From the NCBI GenBank assembly GCA_964433155.1, contig CAYSQE010000001.1, forward strand, positions 1-64,000: DNA of 64,000 nt. The letters are read 5' to 3'. Source of the stretch: 2-01-FULL-40-13 sp964433155 (GTDB lineage: Bacteria > Patescibacteriota > Microgenomatia > UBA1406 > GWC2-37-13). Positions 7,635 to 14,499 of the stretch are shown one piece after another. The notes below the pieces were generated by a model. The model was given only the letters and a program-made list of their open reading frames with translations, did not search any database and was not told the origin of the DNA. Positions within the stretch are counted from its first letter, which is position 1, and the number at the start of each line of letters is the position of its first letter. The position numbers and the translations under genes were made by a program.

Positions 7635-8651
7635 TTAAATCTTATACAACGATACTAACTTTGTTACATACTTTTTCCAAGAAAACTGCTCTTTCAATGA
7701 CTTAACATCTATATTTATTCCTTTACCCGTAGATACTTCTTCCATTTTAGCAACAAAATCATTCTGGTCCTCGGCCAAGAAGACTAAATCCCTAAATTCG
7801 GGTATGATTGCACTTTTAAGCCCAACAACCTGACACTTTTGTGATAAAGCTTCAAGTACCGGAAAGTTAAAACTCTCATAGAATGAAGTGGTAAGATAGG
7901 CTGTGGCTGTAGAATAAAGCTTTCTTAAAGAGTCTCTTTGGATTGAGGTCAAAGAGATAATATTTTCATTCTTATCTTCAAAGCGTTTGAGATTGCCAAC
8001 TAAGTATAATGAATATCCACCAAACTGGCTAATACTTCTAAATTTTTTAAAACATTCGACCAAAAACTCGATGTTTTTGATCGGATAATCCATCCCCACA
8101 TATAAGAAAAATTTTTCTCTCGGTTCTTTTTTATATACCAACATATCAAAAGGAATTCCGTAGTTTATGACGACAAAATTTTTGTTTTTTGGATATATCT
8201 TGATTAATTCCATTTTCACCCGTCGTGAAGAGACGATTATCAGCTCTGATTTTTTAACGAGTGATTTAAGCTGATCGGTAAAAGCATAATATGAGTCAGA
8301 GTAATACTGAGGATAAAAATAATAAGACAGACCGTGAGAAAATGAGATGATTTTACTTTTTGTTGCTAGAGGTATTGCCTGATTTAACGCGAGGAAGATA
8401 TCTTTTTTTAGCTTCAATTCTTCCCAAGTGACGCGCGATGAAAGCCAGAAAGTTCTCGGGTGAAGCACTTTGTAATGAAAATTGTTGCTTATGCCTAACC
8501 ACTCCGGTTTTGAGCAAAACGAATACATAAAATATTCATTGCTTTTATCATATTGTTCTATTGCTTTAAGTAAGTTTCTGCTAAATGTGTAGTTGCCAAA
8601 TCTTAAATTTATTTTCGCACAGAGTCCGCCTGCGTCAACTGATATTTTCAT
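7635..8651 (-). CDS. GT4-family glycosyltransferase
   Basis: A two-Rossmann (GT-B) transferase. The C-terminal half holds FLYVGMDYPIKNIEFLVECFKK, split as FLYVGMDYPIKN and IEFLVECFKK, and the donor-binding AYLTTSFYESFNFPVLEALSQKC region with the ExFNFPxLEA motif, typical of family 4. The N-terminal part is adapted to the acceptor and starts SVDAGGLCAK. It overlaps the upstream fusion gene by 17 nt, consistent with a translationally coupled operon. Confidence 0.82.
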   Translation of the reverse strand: MKISVDAGGLCAKINLRFGNYTFSRNLLKAIEQYDKSNEYFMYSFCSKPEWLGISNNFHYKVLHPRTFWLSSRVTWEELKLKKDIFLALNQAIPLATKSKIISFSHGLSYYFYPQYYSDSYYAFTDQLKSLVKKSELIIVSSRRVKMELIKIYPKNKNFVVINYGIPFDMLVYKKEPREKFFLYVGMDYPIKNIEFLVECFKKFRSISQFGGYSLYLVGNLKRFEDKNENIISLTSIQRDSLRKLYSTATAYLTTSFYESFNFPVLEALSQKCQVVGLKSAIIPEFRDLVFLAEDQNDFVAKMEEVSTGKGINIDVKSLKEQFSWKKYVTKLVSLYKI

Positions 8652-10548
8652 AAGTCACCTTGTAAAAAATTAAAAAGAGCATTAGAGTATTTAATATTTC
8701 AGAAATCACCGTTATATAGGAAGAGGCAAAATAAGAATAATGCGGAATGAAAACGAGGTTAAGAACAAGATTTAATATAGTTTGAAACATAAATATTCCC
8801 ACGACAAATTTGGCTTTCTCTAGAACGTACAAAGCATTAAGAAATACCGAACTAACAAGGATGAATGGTAAGGCAAATATGACTATCTGAAGGGTTTTTA
8901 TCGAAAAGGAATAGTTTTCTTTCAAGAAAAATGGCAAAAATATTGGCGCAAATTTCAAGGTTATAAGAGATATTGATAATCCAACGGTCAAAAGAAATAA
9001 TATGTCTTTTTTTATCAGTGAAATAAGTTTTTTCCTATTCCCTTTTACTAATTTAGCCAAAACGGGCGTTCTTGTAATATTATAGCTTGCCGCAATAAAA
9101 AGAAAGGCTTCAAAAAATTTATAGCCTGCCGAATATATTCCAACGGCTCCCTCGCCTTTGAGAATATTGAGCAAAAAAACGTCAATTTTGAAATAAATTC
9201 CGGCAAACAAGCTGATGAGGATAAATAGATATGATTTTTGTAAGAGGCCTTTCCAGACAACGAGATCTATGCTAAAAATAAACTGTTTAAAGTCTTTTTT
9301 AATAAGAAAATAATTGACAACCGAATATAAGTTATAAAAGACAAAGATAAGTAAGAATACTAAAGGCAATGATTGAAAGGCTATAACTGAAAAAATTAAT
9401 GTCGAAATGAGGACTATATTAAAAAAAGTTGAAACAAAAGACGAATAGTATAGTTTTCCCTGCACTGCATTTTTGATGAGATAGCTGCCTGAAAGCATAT
9501 TAGAAAATATGACAAATGACGTCAGAAATATATACTGGACTAAGCGGACGTTTGGTTTAAATATAAGAAAACTGGTGATTATGGTGGTTAAAAAAATGAT
9601 TATTGACGCTGTGAGTCGAAGATTAAATATTGATATAAATCGTTGCTTTTTTTCTGTCGGCAAGTAGACAATGCCATATGAAGTTGTTCCTAGATCAAGC
9701 AGTGGAGAAAATAGCGTTATCTGTGCCCAGACAAGCGTATATATACCATACTCTTCAGGCTGCAAATACCTTATCAAGAAAATAAAAAGAATAAAGTTAA
9801 AAAATTTTCCGATAATTGAGGAGACGTTCAAACTGAAGAAGTTTCTTAGAAAATTGCTTCGAATTAGATTGGTCATTCGATAATAAATCCGCTGATTAAT
9901 TGATGAGTGTTTAGCAAAAAACTTATTGTGTGCATCGGCCAGCAGTCTTTTTTTTTCCGGATTAGATGAAGATTTCTCAAAATGATCGTAGATTCTTTGA
10001 CTATCTATACCTACCTTAAAACCAGCTCTTTTTGCTCTTAAACAGTAGTCGACCTCCTCATAATACATAAAATATCTCTCATCAAAATATCCCACTCTTT
10101 CTATCACGTCTTTTTTAATAACCATCAAGGAACCAGAGATAAAATCAGTCTCCACAAATTTTTGCTGCGGTTTTTCTTCGATCAGTCCCCCACTCAACCT
10201 TAATCTATCAATTTCACCGCCATAATATACTTTTCCTTGTTGTCTCATGGCAAATCCCCACACGTCAAAATGCTTACCAGCCTCAAGAAAACCAGGTCTT
10301 ATCAATTTTTTTATGGATATATCAGGATTGGCGACGACAAACACGTCACAGTTATCTTTCAGCGCCTTTTTTATTCCGATGTTTAGCGCCGCTGCATATC
10401 CTCGATTAACTCTGGTATTATCGATAAAATAAATTTTATATCCAACAAAACCAATCCCTCTTATCTCCCTTTTTAATCTCTCAACTTCTTGTTTTGGAGT
10501 TTTATATAAAACTACTATGAAAGCAATTTTTGATTTTTGATCTGTCAT
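8635..10548 (-). CDS. Fusion: GT2 glycosyltransferase plus Wzx-type flippase
   Basis: Residues 1 to about 225 form a rhamnosyltransferase-like GT2 domain: IAFIVVLYKTP, an NRGYAAALNIGI motif, VANPDISI (DxD region) and YEEVDYCLRAKRAGF. From about 230 to the end there are about 12 membrane helices of the polysaccharide flippase (Wzx/MATE-like) type, with LIRYLQPEEYGIYTLV and a SYNITRTPVLAKLVKG loop. So one polypeptide may add a sugar and export the lipid-linked glycan. Start: the ATG at 10548 overlaps the upstream stop as ATGA; an ATG at 10584 would add residues read from a low-complexity repeat. No stop or frameshift lies between the domains. Confidence 0.85.
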   Translation of the reverse strand: MTDQKSKIAFIVVLYKTPKQEVERLKREIRGIGFVGYKIYFIDNTRVNRGYAAALNIGIKKALKDNCDVFVVANPDISIKKLIRPGFLEAGKHFDVWGFAMRQQGKVYYGGEIDRLRLSGGLIEEKPQQKFVETDFISGSLMVIKKDVIERVGYFDERYFMYYEEVDYCLRAKRAGFKVGIDSQRIYDHFEKSSSNPEKKRLLADAHNKFFAKHSSINQRIYYRMTNLIRSNFLRNFFSLNVSSIIGKFFNFILFIFLIRYLQPEEYGIYTLVWAQITLFSPLLDLGTTSYGIVYLPTEKKQRFISIFNLRLTASIIIFLTTIITSFLIFKPNVRLVQYIFLTSFVIFSNMLSGSYLIKNAVQGKLYYSSFVSTFFNIVLISTLIFSVIAFQSLPLVFLLIFVFYNLYSVVNYFLIKKDFKQFIFSIDLVVWKGLLQKSYLFILISLFAGIYFKIDVFLLNILKGEGAVGIYSAGYKFFEAFLFIAASYNITRTPVLAKLVKGNRKKLISLIKKDILFLLTVGLSISLITLKFAPIFLPFFLKENYSFSIKTLQIVIFALPFILVSSVFLNALYVLEKAKFVVGIFMFQTILNLVLNLVFIPHYSYFASSYITVISEILNTLMLFLIFYKVTYENIS

Positions 10549-10584
10549 TTTGAAATTTGATATTTGATATTTGATTTTCTCCAA
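10545..10584. repeat. Low-complexity ATATCAAAT-type repeat at a gene junction
   Basis: On the minus strand three near copies of ATATCAAAT sit across the end of the upstream transferase (encoding NIKYQISK) and the start of the fusion gene. The same kind of repeat lies inside ileS (29191-29245). Confidence 0.6.
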
Positions 10585-11333
10585 CTGTAAAATAACAGCA
10601 AAATATATGTCACGAATTCCATATAGGCAAATCCTATATCTAAAAGTATTCTAAATAATCCATCTTTATAACCTTTGCTTTCGACAAATCTTGCCCAAAA
10701 CATATGAATCGGATAGAGAAATATTTTCTTTAAATTAGTTCTTTCGCCTTTTTCTGATTTTTGTCTTGCCTCACGAATCGCATAGTCCGTAAATTTCCTA
10801 AACATCTGTCGTAAAGATCTGTATGAATAGTGCAAAACCTTATTTTTTAGCTCGCCCACTTTTCCTTGTTTTATCTCAAAATGTTCGTGAACAAGCGCCC
10901 GATCAATTTTAACAGCATCCTTTTTAAATAAAATTAACTTCTTATAGTCTTCCCCACCATAATTGACTGGTCGTCCAAGAAAGTGATTTTGAAAAGGAAT
11001 CTTGAAGGCTTTTAAAGCGATATAACCATGAAACCATGAAACAATTTCCTTTTTTAGTTCTTCTGAAATCACCTCGTCAGCATCTAATACTAATACCCAT
11101 TCACGAGAAACTTTGTTCAATCCATATTTCCTCTGCTTGCCAAAATCCTCCTCTCTATGTAGAAAGACTTTTGCTCCATAATTTTTTGCAATCTCAACGG
11201 TGCTATCGTCCGAATAATCATCCACTATTACTAATTCATCGGCCAAATCTTTCAGCGAATTCAAACTTTTTTCCAGCAGTTCTTCTGCATTTTTAGTTAT
11301 CATTAAGACTGATAGTTTTACTTTCATGGCCAT
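10545..11333 (-). CDS. Family 2 glycosyltransferase
   Basis: A GT-A transferase starting VKLSVLMITKNAEELLEKSL, with VIVDDYSDDSTVEIA and the WVLVLDADEV metal-binding motif, VHEHFEI and a C-terminal amphipathic/hydrophobic segment that may hold it at the membrane. It is related in plan to the enzyme at 6909-7634, so the operon contains two WaaE-like transferases. First gene of the operon; in-frame ATGs at 11333 and 11327 are both possible starts. The last codons derive from a low-complexity repeat. Confidence 0.84.
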   Translation of the reverse strand: MAMKVKLSVLMITKNAEELLEKSLNSLKDLADELVIVDDYSDDSTVEIAKNYGAKVFLHREEDFGKQRKYGLNKVSREWVLVLDADEVISEELKKEIVSWFHGYIALKAFKIPFQNHFLGRPVNYGGEDYKKLILFKKDAVKIDRALVHEHFEIKQGKVGELKNKVLHYSYRSLRQMFRKFTDYAIREARQKSEKGERTNLKKIFLYPIHMFWARFVESKGYKDGLFRILLDIGFAYMEFVTYILLLFYSWRKSNIKYQISK

Positions 11334-11355
11334 ACAATTATAGTAAATATTTTAG

Positions 11356-11443
11356 GAGTTCGAAGATACCTGTTTCGAACGACTTGGGATGCCGCGTTTG
11401 ACGCGGGGGTCCCACTGGAGTGAGAAACACGGTATCGAGAACT
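11356..11443. other. Long structured element upstream of the glycosidase gene
   Basis: Outer arms 11356-11376 and 11423-11443 pair through three blocks (GAGTTC, GATACC, GTTTC and their complements). The inner part pairs TGGGA with TCCCA and CCGCG with CGCGG around a TTTGA loop. It lies between the divergent polysaccharide operon and the phosphodiester glycosidase gene. It may be a leader structure, a mobile hairpin or an RNA gene. Confidence 0.5.
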
Positions 11444-11469
11444 CTAGATCTTTATGTTAGACTTTTGAT

Positions 11470-12672
11470 ATGAACCCGAGGAAAGTCGCGCTAAGACATG
11501 CGCGGATATCCTTTGCCATATTTCTGACTATCGCATTGACAGGATATCTTTTAAGCTTTTTTATATATCTAAATTTCTCTCAGCGCAACCTGCAACTAAA
11601 CAAACAAGTAACCCAGCTTACCTCGCAAAAAAAATCAATCAATACCCAACTTTCCGGTATTAAAACCGAACTTAATAAATTAAAAAGTGAGGATCAGTAT
11701 GTCAGAAATGAAAAACTCCAGGCAGATATAAAAGCCATTGAGACGACCTACACCCAAGCCGTAAACGTATACGAAAAATTGCTGGATCTAAAAGTAATTT
11801 CCAAGAAGACCGACAAATATGACGATGCTTTTTCAAACTCATTGACTCTCTTGGCAAAAAGAAGCTACGCGTCAGCTGAAGCTCAACTCAAGAATCTCAC
11901 CGGCCAGATTCAACAAGAGACAGACAAAATCACCGCCTCGTTTGTCATCCCTCAAAATGTGCCAACCAACAATGCTCCTCCATCCTCTGGCTATAGCCGT
12001 CAAGTGGTACATACCGACCTTGGAGATTTTTTGCTAGATATCGTGACCGCAGATCTCAATTCAACCAGAGTGATCGTCGACACTGCCTCAGACGGAGACT
12101 GTGGGGATAACTGTCCTGTACTCTCACTGGCAACCTATGCTTCAAGAAGCGGAGCCTATGCCGGCATAAACGGGAGTTATTTCTGCCCTGCCTCATATCC
12201 AAGTTGCGCTGGCAAGACCAATACCTTTGATACGCTGCTGATGAATAAAAACAAAACCTATTTTAATTCAGCTAATAATGTCTATAGTACCGTACCAGCG
12301 GTGATTTTTACCGGAAGCACTGCTAGATTCGTTGGCGCATCACAGGAATGGGGTAGAGATACCGGAGTCGATGCGGTACTCGCCAATAGACCAATGCTTG
12401 TCTCTGGTGGACAAAGCGTATTTGGTGGGTCTAATGAAGCAAAAGAAGGTGCCAAAGGCGGCAGGAGTTTTGTCGGTGCCTCAGGCAGTACCGCATATAT
12501 TGGCGTTGTTCACAATGCAACCGTTGGAGAGTCAGCAAAAGTCTTAGCTACTATGGGTATTCAAAATGCTCTCAATCTTGACGATGGCGGCTCAACCGCA
12601 CTCTGGGTAGGTGGCTATAAAGTCGGCCCAGGCCGGGATTTACCCAACGTTCTTCTTTTTGTGAGAAAATAA
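11470..12672 (+). CDS. Membrane-anchored phosphodiester glycosidase (NAGPA family)
   Basis: An N-terminal membrane helix (about 14-37) is followed by a coiled coil (about 40-75), a helical spacer and a C-terminal domain of the NAGPA/DUF2233 type. The motifs are INGSYF, VLANRPMLVSGG, a GRSFVGASG segment and LNLDDGGSTALWVGG. Family members cleave GlcNAc-phosphodiester or related exopolysaccharide bonds. A surface role in trimming phosphodiester-linked glycans fits the polysaccharide operon alongside. The gene ends against a strong hairpin shared with the convergent small gene. Confidence 0.82.
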   Translation: MNPRKVALRHARISFAIFLTIALTGYLLSFFIYLNFSQRNLQLNKQVTQLTSQKKSINTQLSGIKTELNKLKSEDQYVRNEKLQADIKAIETTYTQAVNVYEKLLDLKVISKKTDKYDDAFSNSLTLLAKRSYASAEAQLKNLTGQIQQETDKITASFVIPQNVPTNNAPPSSGYSRQVVHTDLGDFLLDIVTADLNSTRVIVDTASDGDCGDNCPVLSLATYASRSGAYAGINGSYFCPASYPSCAGKTNTFDTLLMNKNKTYFNSANNVYSTVPAVIFTGSTARFVGASQEWGRDTGVDAVLANRPMLVSGGQSVFGGSNEAKEGAKGGRSFVGASGSTAYIGVVHNATVGESAKVLATMGIQNALNLDDGGSTALWVGGYKVGPGRDLPNVLLFVRK

Positions 12673-12674
12673 CC

Positions 12675-12707
12675 AAAAAAAACCCACCGGGAAGATTCCG
12701 GTGGGTT
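12675..12707 (-). terminator. Intrinsic terminator
   Basis: Arms AACCCACCGG (12681-12690) and CCGGTGGGTT (12698-12707) close a 7-nt loop. On the minus strand the hairpin is followed by a run of T, so it terminates the small secreted protein gene. It can also act for the convergent glycosidase gene. Confidence 0.85.
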
Positions 12708-12733
12708 AAACAGATTTTACATCTGGAACAGCC

Positions 12734-12979
12734 TTATGGAGTGTTTCCTGGTGGCGTTAGGCCAAGAAACCCCAGCGTTCCATCATCTTCTGTTTGAGTC
12801 GTTCCAGCTGGCTTACACACTGCTTGTCCAAAATTAGGATCGGAACTTTGTGCAATACCTGCCACTGCTGTTCCTATTTGGTTAGCAGGAGCACCTGCTT
12901 GATTCACAGCAAAAGCTGGTAATACTATAGCTCCGTACATTATCGCGCTGGCTGTGGCTCCAATAAGAAATCTTCTCAT
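12734..12979 (-). CDS. Small secreted protein
   Basis: About 81 residues with a clear signal peptide: MRRF, then a hydrophobic core and a cleavage site after LPAFA. The mature part is about 55 residues, rich in Ala, Gly, Gln and Pro with one Cys. No family is recognised. The ATG at 12979 is chosen because AAGGAGGTGA lies 8 nt upstream; the GTG at 12991 is part of that Shine-Dalgarno sequence. A strong ribosome site plus a dedicated terminator suggest high expression. Confidence 0.75.
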   Translation of the reverse strand: MRRFLIGATASAIMYGAIVLPAFAVNQAGAPANQIGTAVAGIAQSSDPNFGQAVCKPAGTTQTEDDGTLGFLGLTPPGNTP

Positions 12980-13121
12980 TATTTTTCTCACCTCCTTTCA
13001 TTTTTTGAGTAAGAAATAAATTAGCTATAATGTGTAAATCGTAAGAAGAAAAAAATTGGCGAAGATTTTTTACCACAGTAATTCAATTTATAAATTGTGT
13101 TTTTAAAAATCAAGGAGACAA

Positions 13122-13137
13122 TGTGATACAAATCACA
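13122..13137. promoter_or_regulatory. Palindrome matching the CRP/FNR consensus
   Basis: TGTGA-N6-TCACA is perfect, 10 nt before the ATG of the decayed signal peptidase gene. No CRP-family regulator is seen in the window, so the role is unknown; a chance match is possible. Confidence 0.35.
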
Positions 13138-13147
13138 TCAAAATAAT

Positions 13148-13449
13148 ATGCTGCAAATAATTTTTAGGAAAATATTTAGGTTCACGATGGACGCATTAGA
13201 GACCATTACTTTTATAGGCTCTATTTATATTGTCATCATATCTCCTCAAAAACAAATCTTTGGGAAGGAGGTTTCTTAAAGGAGGGAAAACAGGCATTAG
13301 TTCCTCAAGATTATATTTTTGTTCTTGGTGACAATCGAGACCGCTCCTCTGACTCCCGCGAGTTTGGCTTTATACCTGTCTCCTCCATCGTCGGTCAAAC
13401 AGTTTATCGCTTCTTTCCCCCGACCAAGATAGGCTTTATCAATCATTAA
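13148..13449 (+). pseudogene. Decayed signal peptidase I with internal deletion
   Basis: The first part (from ATG 13148) reads MLQIIFRKIFRFTMDALETI and TFIGSIYIVI, aligning with residues 1-30 of the intact lepB at 24073. The reading then changes frame and continues SSKTNLWEGGFLKEG, VFV/L-GDNRDRSSDSREFG and FFPPTKIGFINH to a stop at 13447-13449. The segment between, which should hold the catalytic Ser and Lys boxes, is missing, so the product cannot be an active peptidase. A deletion of roughly 170-200 bp that is not a multiple of three explains it. Confidence 0.85.
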
Positions 13450-13535
13450 ATTTATATCGTCAATATAGCCCAATCTTCCCGTTTTGTAGCATATAGTCCA
13501 TTGTTTAGCTTCGACTTTCTCCCAATAATTCGCTC

Positions 13536-14477
13536 ATGCCCGTATGTAAAATCTGTAAATCTAAGCAGACGAAGTTCTTTTATAAAATTAAAAATTATTC
13601 TTACTACTTTTGCCCACGTTGTCTAACTTTATCTCTTCATCCAACACCAAGCGAAAAACAAATCTCTCATTATTACAGACAAAATTTTGACTACTCGGCA
13701 GGCAGGGATAATGAAAATCAAATTCGATTCAGAGCAAGGACTATACTTAAACGCCTCAAGAACTTAAACCCTCAAGGAAGGACTCTGTTAGACATCGGCT
13801 CAGGTTATGGCTATTTTTTAGACGAAGCAAAAAAATTTGGCTTTTCCGCCAGCGGCATCGAACCATCCAAAAATCTTATCCTTCAGTCGATTAACCTGCC
13901 TGCCGGCAGGCAAGGTCGATTAAACGATCAAACACATAATCTCACTTTTGACCAATATTATGCTAAATACAGAACAAAACGGTTTGATTTCATAACTATC
14001 ATCCACACAATTGAACATGTAACAGATCCTCAAACAATGATTTCCAAGGCGATAAAACTTTTAAATGTCGAGGGAATTTTATTTATCGAGACGCCTAATC
14101 TTGATAGCCATCTATTCTATGCAGAAAAGCTTAGATACACATTCCTCACTCCGCCCGACCACATCTGGCTATTTTCCCTAAAATCATTCAAGAACATGTT
14201 CAAACGACTACGCGGCGTAAAATTAGAAAAAATTTCCACCTACAGTTATCCGGAGCATTTTATGGGAATCATCAAAAGTAAATTACTAATTACAAATTAC
14301 AAATTACAAATAAATGTCAAATTAAAAAATCCAAATGAGAAAACAAACTCTCAAAATAAAAAGAGGAAATTTATTAAATACCTGCTTTTTGACAGGCTTC
14401 TCGCACCGCTTTTCACTCCTCTTTTAAACATTGGTATCAAAGGCAGTATTCTGGAGCTTTACATAAGCAAAATTTGA
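13536..14477 (+). CDS. Class I SAM-dependent methyltransferase with N-terminal zinc ribbon
   Basis: Residues 1-35 contain a C-x2-C and C-x2-C zinc-ribbon pair (VCKICKSK, YFCPRCLT). A Rossmann methyltransferase domain follows, with LLDIGSGYGYFLDEA (motif I), GIEPS, IIHTIEHVTDP and LFIETPN. It resembles UbiG/Methyltransf_11-like enzymes found next to glycan genes; the substrate is unknown. The 42-bp palindromic element at 13887-13928 adds the peptide SINLPAGRQGRLND, and an AATTACAA-type repeat at 14281-14320 adds another low-complexity stretch. Confidence 0.8.
   Translation: MPVCKICKSKQTKFFYKIKNYSYYFCPRCLTLSLHPTPSEKQISHYYRQNFDYSAGRDNENQIRFRARTILKRLKNLNPQGRTLLDIGSGYGYFLDEAKKFGFSASGIEPSKNLILQSINLPAGRQGRLNDQTHNLTFDQYYAKYRTKRFDFITIIHTIEHVTDPQTMISKAIKLLNVEGILFIETPNLDSHLFYAEKLRYTFLTPPDHIWLFSLKSFKNMFKRLRGVKLEKISTYSYPEHFMGIIKSKLLITNYKLQINVKLKNPNEKTNSQNKKRKFIKYLLFDRLLAPLFTPLLNIGIKGSILELYISKI
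13887..13928. repeat. 42-bp LPAGRQG palindromic element
   Basis: Direct repeats TCGATTAA flank a GC-rich palindrome centred on GCCGGC. It is identical over 42 nt to the copy inside murC (49591-49632). Both are read in the same frame as SINLPAGRQGRLND. Confidence 0.9.
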
Positions 14478-14499
14478 CATCTTTGTAGCTTATAATCCA

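Noticed and set aside
14474..14496. TTGACA/TATAAT promoter of the hydrolase gene
   Set aside because: The spacer is only 11 nt, so TTGACA is not the -35 of this TATAAT; only the -10 box is likely.
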